26,456 bases of DNA, taken from assembly GCA_020634815.1 (NCBI GenBank), contig JACKBA010000056.1:1-26456 (forward strand), given 5' to 3'. The notes below the pieces were generated by a model, which did not search any database, was not told where the DNA came from, and saw nothing but the letters and a program-made list of their open reading frames with translations. Positions 1 through 6,865 of this stretch are shown piece after piece (within the stretch, counting starts at the first letter, position 1; every line of letters starts with the position of its first letter). Source of the DNA: Caldilineaceae bacterium (GTDB taxonomy: Bacteria; Chloroflexota; Anaerolineae; Caldilineales; Caldilineaceae). A program made the translations under genes and the position numbers.

Positions 1-61
1 CAAGATTCGTTAGCGGCGACGTGTTGCTGACGACAATAAGGGGCGGTCGTCCGGCGGTCAT
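1..61 (-). CDS. PIN-domain (DUF3368-type) toxin, N-terminal fragment cut by window edge
   Basis: Only the first 20 codons are in the window. The ATG at 61-59 overlaps the TGA of the upstream UPF0175 gene as ATGA, the usual sign of translational coupling. The translated start reads MTAGRPPLIVVSNTSPLTNL. The hydrophobic strand followed by SNTSPL is the N-terminal signature of PIN-like DUF3368 proteins, in which the Asp/Asn of this strand lies at the metal-binding RNase site. UPF0175-DUF3368 pairs are a known toxin-antitoxin style arrangement, with UPF0175 as the presumed antitoxin. Seen: the overlap and the motif. Inferred: RNase toxin function. The rest of the gene, including the other acidic PIN residues, lies outside the window, so integrity cannot be judged. 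Confidence 0.72.
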   Translation of the reverse strand, partial: MTAGRPPLIVVSNTSPLTNL

Positions 62-333
62 TCGCTGTCCAGTCTTGCCCAGGTGTGCATGTCGTCGTCA
101 AGGTCGGCGACGTCATAGTGCGGAGAAATGCGCCGGCTCGCCAGCAATTGGCGAAACTGCCAAAGGCTCATGCCTGCCAACTCACGTGCGTGACCGATGG
201 AAAGCCTGCGTTGTGCATAGAGTTGGACGGCAAGCTCGATCTTCAACTCCTCAGGCGTAGCGCGCGCGGCATGCAACAGATGCCGCGGAATTTCGATTGT
301 GGTAGTCGTCTCCATACGCCCTCGATTCCACAT
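58..333 (-). CDS. UPF0175 family protein (putative antitoxin)
   Basis: A 91-residue protein, or 85 if the internal ATG at 315 is used. After TTIEIPRHLL comes a helical region with ELAVQLYAQRRLSIGHARELAG and then MSLWQFRQLLASRRI. This matches the UPF0175 pattern of a short beta strand, then helices resembling a helix-turn-helix (LSIGHARELAGMSLWQFRQLL), with HYDVADLDDDM near the end. Both candidate ATGs have GAGGG only three bases upstream, so the start is unresolved. The gene is the first of a two-gene unit with the PIN protein at the left edge, consistent with an antitoxin that may also bind DNA and autoregulate. Family assignment is by pattern recognition; the antitoxin role is inferred from the neighbour. 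Confidence 0.85.
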   Translation of the reverse strand: MWNRGRMETTTTIEIPRHLLHAARATPEELKIELAVQLYAQRRLSIGHARELAGMSLWQFRQLLASRRISPHYDVADLDDDMHTWARLDSE

Positions 334-353
334 AAACCCTCAGTAGTAAACAC

Positions 354-381
354 AGTATAGCAACTTCGGGGCGGGTCGCAA
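354..381 (-). promoter_or_regulatory. Probable sigma70 promoter of the UPF0175/PIN pair
   Basis: On the minus strand a perfect-looking -10 TATACT (359-354) is preceded by TTGCGA (381-376) with a 16-base spacer. The predicted start of transcription lies about 14 bases before the ATG at 333, giving a very short leader. The -35 matches TTGACA at four of six positions. Confidence 0.5.
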
Positions 382-798
382 GTTGGTGCAAGAGCAGGGT
401 TTGATCCGACACGCCGCGCAGCGTGTGGTCGATTCGCGCAGCCGGGCGGGCGGGGCTGTGCGGATGTGGGGATGCGAGGGATGACGGATGATGGAAAGTT
501 GGTCACCTTCGTGGCTTTGCGTCTTCGTGTGCGTTCTTTTTGCCGGCGCGGGCGGGGCGACACCAGGGCAGGCTATCCGGCGGAGAGGCAGGGCAGGCAG
601 TGCCTTCGCGCTGTAGCCTGGCGTCTTGTGGGGAGCCGCTGTGCAAAGGCGGGCAGGCTGGTAGAAAGGAGTGGTGTGGTACAATGGCGCATATGAGCGG
701 TTCGGCTGGCGTGTATCCTTGATCCATTTAGCCCCTTTAGCATAGCCAAGGCATTGCGATACCTGCCTGCTCATCGACAACGTGCCATATAGGACAGC

Positions 799-916
799 CC
801 GGCTCGAAGCCGGTTGGATGGGCGCGGCGCTGGGATCGCCGCGCCCCAGCTCAGCCGCGCACGCCCCGCCGGTTCGAAACCGGCGTCTGCCATGCGAAAC
901 CGGCTCGAAGCCGGTT
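799..916. repeat. Cluster of four perfect hairpins (REP-like)
   Basis: Four perfect stem-loops follow one another. CCGGCT/AGCCGG lies at 799-804 and 808-813. GGGCGCGGCG/CGCCGCGCCC lies at 820-829 and 837-846. GCCGGTT/AACCGGC lies at 868-874 and 878-884. AACCGGCT/AGCCGGTT lies at 898-905 and 909-916. Three of the four share the loop CGA and an AGCCGG- or AACCGG-type arm, so they are copies of one element. No gene lies in the cluster. It may be a bacterial interspersed (REP-like) element or part of a structured RNA; the sequence alone does not decide. Confidence 0.75.
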
Positions 917-1138
917 CGGTAGGTGCCACGGGCGATTGGTCAGCGCGCCGAACGCGCCGACTGCAGACGGCATCTGTTCCTCACATACGCTCACACCACA
1001 CACGAAGCAGACCAAGCGGCACAAAGAATCTGACCGGCAAATCTGCCTCCGCAAAAATCTTCGATCCCCACTATGCCCGTTGCGACTCTGCAGAAGAGCC
1101 AGTCAAACAACTCCAAAGAATGGCCGCCCATCTCACCC

Positions 1139-1258
1139 CTCTTCCATTGACCATTGACCGTCAACCATTGACAATTCCCTCCCCGCCCCTCGCCCCTCTT
1201 CCATTGACCATTGACCGTTGACCGTTACCCATTGACAATTCCCTCCTCGCCCCTCTTC
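1139..1258. repeat. Heptamer-phased degenerate repeat block
   Basis: The sequence falls into seven-base units kept almost in phase: ATTGACC, ATTGACC, GTCAACC, ATTGACA, ATTCCCT and CCCCGCC from 1146. The set then recurs from 1203 as ATTGACC, ATTGACC, GTTGACC, GTTACCC, ATTGACA, ATTCCCT and CCTCGCC. The two half-blocks are 57 bases apart. Some units contain TTGACA or TTGACC, so chance -35 matches occur here. The same heptamer phasing, with other units, is seen at 24370-24641. Confidence 0.8.
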
Positions 1259-1330
1259 ACATTTCCTTCAAATCCATCCTGTATGCTGGATGCAGCGAGT
1301 TCTATTCATTCACAAAGGTAGGAGTACCAT

Positions 1331-2464
1331 ATGTTCGTTCGAAGAATCGGGTTTTCGCTTTCGCTGGCGCTGACCGGCGCGGCTGTGCTGGTTGCATTGG
1401 TGGGGTGGACGGGTGCGCAGGCCGCCGGAGCGGACCGCGCCGTCGAAAGCGCCATCCAGCAGACCATGCCCATGACCGAAACCATGCCGATGACCGGCAC
1501 CATGCCCATGAATCACGCCATGCCGGAGACGCCCGCTACGGGTCAGGGCGGTATGGGCGCCATGATGGCCAACATGGCCGAGATGCAGAAGATGATGGCG
1601 CGCATGCAGCGCATGATGGCCGGCGGCATGATGGACGGCGCCATGCCCATGAGCGGCACCATGCCCATGGCCGGTATGATGGGCGGCGACATGGGCGAGA
1701 TGATGGACATGATGGCGGAAATGCAGGGGATGATGGCCGAGATGCAGGGCATGATGGCCGGCGAAATGATGTCCGGCGGCATGCCGATGGGCGGCCAGCA
1801 GCAGGGCGGCATGATGGGCGGCCAGATGCAAGGTCAGCAGATGCAAGGCGGCATGATGGGCGGCCAGACGCAGGGCGGCATGGGGATGATGGGACAGATG
1901 CCTATGATGGGCACCGTGATCATCGTGGCGCCGATGCCCATGGGCGGCATGATGCAGCAAGGTGGCATGGGGATGATGGGACAGATGCCCATGATGCAGG
2001 GCATGATGTCCGGCGGCATGATGTCGGGTGGTATGGACATGGGCAGCATGATGGGTGGCGGCATGATGGGGCAGGGCGCCGACTCGGGGCGGCCGGAAAT
2101 GGCCGGGCCGGCCGCGGCTGCTGCCGGCAGCGACGAGCAGAGCGGCAAGCTGGGCGCCATCGACGTCAAGGTGACGCCGCCCGATCTCTCGAATGTGCAG
2201 GGCGACACCATCGACTTCACCGTTGATCTTAACGCCACCGGCGCCGACCTGGGGCTCGACCTGGCTGCACTGGCTACGCTCAAGATCGGCGATCGTGAGA
2301 CGCCCGCCACCGCTTGGACCGTGGAGTTCGACCACGGCCACCATGTCAAGGGCGCGCTCTCCTTCCCGGCGGACAAGGCCGGTGCCGTCGAAAGCGCAAC
2401 CCTGACCCTGACCGATCCGGCGGGCGGCGCAGCATTGTCGCTCACCTGGCCGGCGGCCGAATGA
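1331..2464 (+). CDS. Exported methionine-rich protein, probable metal (copper) binding
   Basis: A 377-residue protein starting at an ATG preceded by AGGAG. Residues 1-32 form a signal peptide (MFVRRIG, a long hydrophobic stretch, then AQAA). Residues about 46-258 are extremely rich in Met, Gly and Gln; my hand count gives about 70 Met, roughly one residue in three, arranged as MPM, GGMM, MQGMM and GQMPMM. The block GGMGMMGQMPMM occurs twice, at residues 182-193 and 211-222. Residues about 267-377 form a separate, non-repetitive domain of beta-strand character containing FDHGHHVKG. I saw no Cys. Met clusters bind Cu(I) or Ag(I) in periplasmic copper proteins, and the next gene is a CopB-like ATPase, so a periplasmic or surface copper buffer is the likely role. 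That role is inferred; I do not recognise a named family for the whole protein. Confidence 0.85.
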   Translation: MFVRRIGFSLSLALTGAAVLVALVGWTGAQAAGADRAVESAIQQTMPMTETMPMTGTMPMNHAMPETPATGQGGMGAMMANMAEMQKMMARMQRMMAGGMMDGAMPMSGTMPMAGMMGGDMGEMMDMMAEMQGMMAEMQGMMAGEMMSGGMPMGGQQQGGMMGGQMQGQQMQGGMMGGQTQGGMGMMGQMPMMGTVIIVAPMPMGGMMQQGGMGMMGQMPMMQGMMSGGMMSGGMDMGSMMGGGMMGQGADSGRPEMAGPAAAAAGSDEQSGKLGAIDVKVTPPDLSNVQGDTIDFTVDLNATGADLGLDLAALATLKIGDRETPATAWTVEFDHGHHVKGALSFPADKAGAVESATLTLTDPAGGAALSLTWPAAE

Positions 2465-2527
2465 ACTGAATTGTCGTAGGTGGCGATAGCAGCTAAAATG
2501 CTGTAGTCTGGATCTGATTTTGTCTTG

Positions 2528-2551
2528 GCAGGCACGGGTGACCGTGCCTGC
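2528..2551 (+). terminator. Terminator-like hairpin between the Met-rich gene and the ATPase gene
   Basis: GCAGGCACGG (2528-2537) and CCGTGCCTGC (2542-2551) form a perfect 10-bp stem with a GTGA loop, followed by TTCGTTTCC. The short, interrupted T tract would make a weak or partial intrinsic terminator. It sits 64 bases after the stop of the Met-rich gene and 40 bases before the ATPase start, so it may reduce read-through or protect the 3' end of the first message. Confidence 0.6.
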
Positions 2552-2591
2552 TTCGTTTCCCCGAAGATTTCGTGTGCAGAGGAGGAACCCA

Positions 2592-4757
2592 ATGTCCACC
2601 GATACAGGTCATCACGACGACCATGCAGCGCATCACGACCATGACGACCACGCACCCGCCGGCGCAATGACCGACCATGCCGCGATGGAGCATACTCCGA
2701 CGCCTGATCCGCACGCCCATCACGCGCCGCCCGCCGATGAGGTTCCACACGCAGGGCATGGCGGCCACGGCGCGCACGTGGATCACACCGGCCACGAACT
2801 GCGCTTCCGCAATCGCTTCTGGATCTGCCTGGCGCTCACACTGCCGGTTCTGCTCTACAGCCCCATGATCCAGATGTGGTTCGGCTTCACCATGCCCACC
2901 TTCCCCGGCAGCGCATGGGTAGGCCCGGGCTTTGCCATCGTCATCTTTCTCGTCGGCGGCGTCCCCTTCTTGCAGATGGCTGGCCCCGAGATTCGCAACC
3001 GCAAACCGGGCATGATGCTGCTTATCTCCCTGGCGATCTGCGTGGCCTTCTTCTACAGCCTGGTCATGCTCTTTGTCGACCCGGCGAGCGGCTTCTTCTG
3101 GGAGATGGCGCTGCTCATCGACGTCATGCTGCTGGGGCACTGGCTGGAAATGCGCAGCGTGCGTCAGGCATCCGGCGCGCTGGACCAACTGGCGAAGCTG
3201 CTGCCCGACACGGCCGAGCGCATCGACGCGGACGGCGCCACCAGCATCGTGGCCGTTGCCGACCTGCATACCGGCGACACGCTCCTGGTGCGTCCCGGCG
3301 CCAGCATCCCGGCTGACGGCGAAATCGTGCAGGGCGAGTCGTCGGTCAACGAAGCCATGGTCACGGGTGAGTCGAAGCCGGTTGGCAAGCAGACAGGCGA
3401 CAAGGTCATTGCCGGCACCATCAACGGCGACGGCAGTCTGCGCGTGCAGGTCACCGCCACCGGCGAGCAGACCGCGCTGGCCGGTATCATGCGGCTGGTG
3501 AATGAGGCGCAACAGAGCAAATCCGCCACGCAACTGCTGGCCGACCGTGCCGCCGGCTGGCTCTTCTACATTGCGCTGGCGGTGGCGGCGCTGACGGCCG
3601 TGGTCTGGACCGTCGCCGACGGTTTCAACTGGCACGTCGTGGAGCGCGTGGTCACGGTGCTGGTCATCGCCTGCCCGCACGCATTGGGGCTGGCCGTGCC
3701 GCTGGTCGTCGCCATCAGCACATCGCTGGCGGCCCGCAACGGCATCCTCGTGCGCAACCGCCTGGCGCTGGAGGAGGCGCGCCTGCTCGACACCGTCGTC
3801 TTCGACAAGACGGGCACGCTGACCACGGGCCAGCAGGGCCTGGCGGGCATGGCCGTGGCCGGTGCGCTGGATGAGGACGCCGCATTGGCGCTGGCTGCCG
3901 CCGCCGAGGGCGACTCCGAGCACGTGGTGGCGCGAGCCATTCGTACGGCAGCGGAGGAACGCAAGCTGACAATGCCACCGGTTGCCGACTTCGAGGCGAT
4001 CAAGGGGCGCGGCATCGAGGCGCAGGTGGATGGCAAGCGCATCTACGTGGGCGGGCCGCGCCTCCTGGAGATGCTGGCGCTGACGCCCGATGCGACGCTG
4101 GCGGACTTTGCCGAGGAGGCAGGGGCGCGTGGTCAGAGCGTCGTCTACCTGGTCACGGATGAGCGCGTGGCGGCAGCCTTTGCCGTGGCGGACACGGTGC
4201 GCCCGGAGAGTGCGCCCGCCGTTCGCGCGCTGCATGAGATGGGCAAGCAGGTGGCCATGCTCACGGGTGACAGCGAGGCCGTCGCCGGCGCGGTGGCCGG
4301 TGAACTGGGCATCGACCGCTACTTCGCCCAGGTGCTGCCCGAGCACAAGGACGCCAAGATCGCCGAGTTGCAGCGCAACGGCCAGACGGTGGCCATGGTG
4401 GGCGACGGCGTCAACGATGCGCCGGCGCTGGCCCGGGCGGACGTGGGCATCGCCATCGGCGGCGGCACGGACGTGGCCATCGAGTCGGCCGGCATCATCC
4501 TGGTGCAGAGCAACCCGCTCGACGTGGCCAAGACGATCAAGCTGAGCTTTGCCACCTATCGCAAGATGGTGCAGAACCTGTGGTGGGCGGCCGGTTACAA
4601 CATCGTGGCGCTGCCGCTGGCCGCGGGCGTGCTGGCGCCCATCGGCATCGAGTTGTCGCCGGCGGTTGGCGCCGCGTTGATGGCAGTCAGCACGCTGGTA
4701 GTCGCCATCAACGCGCAGACGTTGCGGCGCGTCAACCTGTCCGGCCTGGAAGGATGA
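2592..4757 (+). CDS. copB: CopB-like heavy-metal P-type ATPase (P1B, CPH type) with His-rich N-terminus
   Basis: A 721-residue metal-exporting P-type ATPase. The ATG at 2592 is chosen because GAGGAGGAA precedes it; an upstream TTG frame lies in a hairpin. Residues 1-70 are packed with His and Asp (HHDDHAAHHDHDDH and HAGHGGHGAHVDHTGH), a soluble metal-binding tail with no CXXC domain. Key motifs are TGES (258-261), CPH in the ion-binding helix (361-363), DKTGTLT with phosphorylated Asp405, SEHVV (442-446) and GDGVNDAP (604-611). The last helix carries MAVSTLVVAINA. CPH with a His-rich tail fits the CopB group (P1B-3), which exports copper or silver. In the usual SEHP motif the Pro is Val here. 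The neighbouring Met-rich exported protein supports a copper or silver role. Metal specificity is inferred. Confidence 0.93.
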   Translation: MSTDTGHHDDHAAHHDHDDHAPAGAMTDHAAMEHTPTPDPHAHHAPPADEVPHAGHGGHGAHVDHTGHELRFRNRFWICLALTLPVLLYSPMIQMWFGFTMPTFPGSAWVGPGFAIVIFLVGGVPFLQMAGPEIRNRKPGMMLLISLAICVAFFYSLVMLFVDPASGFFWEMALLIDVMLLGHWLEMRSVRQASGALDQLAKLLPDTAERIDADGATSIVAVADLHTGDTLLVRPGASIPADGEIVQGESSVNEAMVTGESKPVGKQTGDKVIAGTINGDGSLRVQVTATGEQTALAGIMRLVNEAQQSKSATQLLADRAAGWLFYIALAVAALTAVVWTVADGFNWHVVERVVTVLVIACPHALGLAVPLVVAISTSLAARNGILVRNRLALEEARLLDTVVFDKTGTLTTGQQGLAGMAVAGALDEDAALALAAAAEGDSEHVVARAIRTAAEERKLTMPPVADFEAIKGRGIEAQVDGKRIYVGGPRLLEMLALTPDATLADFAEEAGARGQSVVYLVTDERVAAAFAVADTVRPESAPAVRALHEMGKQVAMLTGDSEAVAGAVAGELGIDRYFAQVLPEHKDAKIAELQRNGQTVAMVGDGVNDAPALARADVGIAIGGGTDVAIESAGIILVQSNPLDVAKTIKLSFATYRKMVQNLWWAAGYNIVALPLAAGVLAPIGIELSPAVGAALMAVSTLVVAINAQTLRRVNLSGLEG

Positions 4758-4802
4758 CGGCAGCAGGGCGCCGCGCCCGCGACGGCGCCCGATCTATCCC
4801 AC

Positions 4803-4832
4803 TTGCACGAAAAATCGACATTTGGCTATACT
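4803..4832 (+). promoter_or_regulatory. Probable sigma70 promoter of the DUF4203 gene
   Basis: TTGCAC (4803-4808) and TATACT (4827-4832) are spaced by 18 bases, in the gap after the ATPase gene. Predicted transcription starts near 4839, about 108 bases before the ATG at 4947. This suggests that the membrane protein has its own message. Confidence 0.55.
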
Positions 4833-4946
4833 ATTCTCAGGCAAGTCTCGGTGGCACGGCGCCTGCGTTCATGGCGGGAGCACCGGCACTTGCGTTCATG
4901 GCATCAGCGCAGTTCTTCGCATTCTTTCAACACAAAGGAATAGGGT

Positions 4947-5585
4947 ATGGTCATGGGTTTCGAACTCTTCTGTGCGACAATGATTGGCTTGTTGCTTGGC
5001 GCCGTCATCTGTTTTGGCGGCTATCGCTTCTTCCTCTTCCTGCTGCCGATCTGGGGTTTCTTCTTTGGCTTCGGTCTGGGCGCGCAGAGCGTGCAGGCGC
5101 TGCTCGGCGGCGGCTTCTTCGGCACGGTGACGAGTTGGGCGGTCGGCTTTGTGCTGGCGCTCATCTTCGCCGTTTTCTCCTATCTCTACTATATCGTCGC
5201 CGTGGCCATCATGGGCGGTTCGCTCGGCTATGGTGTAGTCGTGGCGCTCCTGGGTGCGATCGGCTTCCCGTTTGCGTTCATCACCTGGATCATCGGCATC
5301 ATCGCCGCCGTGGCCATGGCCTTCATCACGATTCGCTTCAACCTGGCGAAGTACGTGATCATTGCGGCAACGGCGCTCGGCGGTGCGGCCCTCTCCATCG
5401 GCACGTTGGTGATGGGCGTAAATGGCGTATCGATGGAGAAGGCCAGCGGCAATCTTGTCGGCTCCATGTTCGAAGGCTCGCCCTTCTGGACGATCATCTT
5501 CATCGTCATGGCGCTGGCCGGTATGTTCGTGCAGTGGCGCGCCGGCCAGTATTACGAGTTGGAGCCCTACGAGAATCGCATTTAG
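4947..5585 (+). CDS. DUF4203-type multi-pass membrane protein
   Basis: A 212-residue, very hydrophobic protein with about six or seven membrane segments covering nearly its whole length. Examples are ATMIGLLLGAVICFGGY, FFLFLLPIWGFFFGFGLG, AVGFVLALIFAVFSYLYYIV, GYGVVVALLGAIGFPF and TIIFIVMALAGMFVQW, with a short polar tail YYELEPYENRI. Repeated Gly-rich helices of the form LLGAVICFGGYRFF followed by FGFGLG are typical of DUF4203 (TMEM198-like) proteins. The start is the ATG at 4947 with AAAGGA upstream; a second ATG two codons later is possible. It has its own likely promoter and follows the copper genes without overlap, so a link to metal handling is only positional. Function is unknown. Confidence 0.8.
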   Translation: MVMGFELFCATMIGLLLGAVICFGGYRFFLFLLPIWGFFFGFGLGAQSVQALLGGGFFGTVTSWAVGFVLALIFAVFSYLYYIVAVAIMGGSLGYGVVVALLGAIGFPFAFITWIIGIIAAVAMAFITIRFNLAKYVIIAATALGGAALSIGTLVMGVNGVSMEKASGNLVGSMFEGSPFWTIIFIVMALAGMFVQWRAGQYYELEPYENRI

Positions 5586-5912
5586 CCGCTGAGATGCATT
5601 GCATCGTTTCTTGACGCAGGGGCGCCGGGCGACAGCGCAGATGCAGGACGGCCAACGCACGCGATCCTCGCTGCATCCGGCCGGCGTTCCTGCACTGTGT
5701 GTCCCCGGCGCTCTTGCGGTACATATGACGCTGCTGTAGCCCGAACGCGTCAATCCGCCCATGCGCGCGGTGCCAGTTTCCGCTATGCTGGACAGTACGG
5801 CGGCAGAGAACGTTCCCGCCGCCGCCATTTTCACGCCCTGACGCCTTCAATCCCAGCCCCGAAACTTCGCCGAACTTCCCAAATTCTTCGCTGAAAATCC
5901 TGCAAATGTCGC

Positions 5913-5941
5913 CTAACATTTGGCGATCTTCGGCGTATACT
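5913..5941 (+). promoter_or_regulatory. Probable promoter of the HU-like gene, overlapped by a small palindrome
   Basis: CTAACA (5913-5918) and TATACT (5936-5941) are 17 bases apart. The inverted pair CAAATG (5903-5908) and CATTTG (5917-5922) straddles the -35 element and could be an operator. Predicted transcription begins near 5948, leaving a leader of about 157 bases before the ATG at 6105. Confidence 0.45.
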
Positions 5942-5952
5942 ACGCGTATCCC

Positions 5953-6001
5953 TGGCATGATCGAGGAACGTGCTTGGAAAGATGCATGCACGATCATGCC
6001 A
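5953..6001 (+). promoter_or_regulatory. Perfect 11-bp inverted repeat in the HU-like gene leader
   Basis: TGGCATGATCG (5953-5963) and CGATCATGCCA (5991-6001) are exact inverted copies with a 27-base loop. They lie just downstream of the predicted transcription start. They could be a paired protein-binding site (for instance autoregulation by the HU-like protein) or an RNA stem. No T tract follows, so it is not a typical terminator. Confidence 0.55.
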
Positions 6002-6104
6002 AGAAAAGCCGTCGATCCTGGCAGGCGGCCGCGCCGATCCTGTCGGGTAGCTGCAGTGCCACCGCTATGACGGCACATCGCCTGCCGCAGCAAAGGAGTA
6101 CAGT

Positions 6105-6506
6105 ATGGCCAAACGTGTCACCGCCCTCAGCACCTACCGCCCGCGCATCAAGCGCGGCCCCATCGTTGAACCGCCAGAACTGGCCGGTGCCGTGGCACGC
6201 CGGACGCGGCTGAGCCCGGCCGACGTCATCTACGCTGCCTCCAGCATTGGCGAAGAAGCGCTCTATCTGCTGCGCACCGGGCGCAGCGTGCGCCTGCCTG
6301 GCCTGGGCATGCTGACGCCCAGCCTCGACATGGAGGGGAACCTGAATGTACGCTTCGTGCTCGACCGCACCGCGCTGCGCCGGGCGAGCCAGGGCGACAA
6401 GGTTTTTCTCGGCGAGATGACCCATCCCGAACATCGCCACAAACGCCCCGACGACCTCGTCGCGCTGTGGGACGCCGAACACCCGGACGATCCGGTCGAG
6501 GATTGA
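6105..6506 (+). CDS. HU-like DNA-binding protein
   Basis: A 133-residue protein starting at an ATG preceded by AAAGGAG. Residues about 20-95 resemble the HU/IHF fold: a helical part (ELAGAVARRTRLSPADVIYA, then ALYLLRTGRSVRLPGLGML) followed by beta strands (NLNVRFVLDRTALRRA). The phrase GRSVRLPGLGMLTPSL corresponds to the HU turn where GDxVxLPGFGxF is usual. It is longer than classical HU (about 90 residues) and ends in an acidic, His-containing tail, so it belongs to the divergent HU-like group rather than to the main nucleoid HU. It begins a probable three-gene unit with DUF6883 and DUF4926, five bases apart. DNA binding is inferred from the fold. Confidence 0.75.
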   Translation: MAKRVTALSTYRPRIKRGPIVEPPELAGAVARRTRLSPADVIYAASSIGEEALYLLRTGRSVRLPGLGMLTPSLDMEGNLNVRFVLDRTALRRASQGDKVFLGEMTHPEHRHKRPDDLVALWDAEHPDDPVED

Positions 6507-6511
6507 GACAA

Positions 6512-6862
6512 ATGCATCGAAGGCAACTGCCGAACCGCGAGAATGCCCAAGTCTCACGCGACAAATTGATCGACTACCTCTTGTCTTCAGAGCATCCCGA
6601 TGGACGGACGAAAGCGAGATTCTTCGCTGCGTTTGGCTTTTCCGCGGATGAATGGCAGCAGTTTGCGCTTGCCCTGGCAACACATGCACAAGAACACGTG
6701 GTTGCCCGAGTCGAATCTTCACCGTTTGGCGTTCGCTACGTCATCGACGGTATACTACGTGCGCCTGATGGACGCGAGCCGATGGTTCGCACCGTGTGGT
6801 TTATCGAGAGCGGCGAGACGATTCCGCGATTGGTAACCGCCTATCCGCTCAGCAAGAGGTAA
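6512..6862 (+). CDS. DUF6883 family protein
   Basis: A 116-residue protein. The ATG at 6512 is preferred because the family begins right there with LPNRENAQVSRDKLIDYLL; an upstream frame would overlap the HU-like gene by 40 bases. Recognisable family pieces are SSEHPDGRTKARFFAAFGFS near the N-terminus, FGVRYVIDGILRAPDGR in the middle and VRTVWFIESGETIPRLVTAYP at the end. The ribosome site is weak (GAG), and the HU-like stop lies five bases upstream, suggesting coupled translation. DUF6883 genes are often followed by DUF4926, as here. No biochemical role is established to my knowledge. A toxin-immunity style pair is a guess from the recurrent pairing only. Confidence 0.8.
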   Translation: MHRRQLPNRENAQVSRDKLIDYLLSSEHPDGRTKARFFAAFGFSADEWQQFALALATHAQEHVVARVESSPFGVRYVIDGILRAPDGREPMVRTVWFIESGETIPRLVTAYPLSKR

Positions 6863-6865
6863 CAG

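Larger units (their letters stand above)
334..1330. other. Non-coding interval of about 1 kb
   Basis: I find no convincing gene here: the open frames on both strands have unnatural composition and no recognisable domain. It holds the UPF0175 promoter (354-381), a short TTCGTG/CTTTG-type stretch (505-530) vaguely like the 25.8 kb repeat, a possible extended -10 (TGGTACAAT, 675-683), four consecutive hairpins (799-916) and the heptamer repeat block (1139-1258). Just before the copper-type gene, TATGCT at 1282-1287 could be a -10, flanked by CATCC and GGATG, but no good -35 is seen. Confidence 0.6.
5586..6104. other. Non-coding interval with promoter and structured leader
   Basis: No credible gene is seen. 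Open frames here lack domains and have arginine-rich shadow composition. The left part (5586-5900) holds nothing I can name. The right part holds the promoter and inverted repeats of the HU-like gene, listed separately. Confidence 0.5.

Noticed and set aside
340..780. 146-residue minus-strand frame
   Set aside because: No domain, odd Pro/Cys/Thr-rich composition and no ribosome site; treated as non-coding.
868..884. GCCGGTTCGAAACCGGC resembling a tRNA T-arm
   Set aside because: It is a perfect hairpin within a hairpin array; no acceptor, D-arm or anticodon arm can be built around it.
2520..2591. Upstream TTG start for the ATPase
   Set aside because: The extension lies in the hairpin at 2528-2551 and has no ribosome site, while GAGGAGGAA precedes the ATG at 2592.
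1310..2599. Long minus-strand open frame rich in His opposite the Met-rich gene
   Set aside because: It is the mirror of the Met codons (CAT on the other strand). The plus-strand frame has a signal peptide, ribosome site and folded C-terminus.
2493..4346. 617-residue minus-strand frame opposite the ATPase
   Set aside because: It has no domain and a His/Arg/Gln-rich shadow composition; the plus strand carries all P-type ATPase motifs.
4580..5614. Plus-strand frame overlapping the end of the ATPase and the DUF4203 gene
   Set aside because: Arg/Gly-rich shadow crossing a promoter; the DUF4203 frame is clearly the real one.
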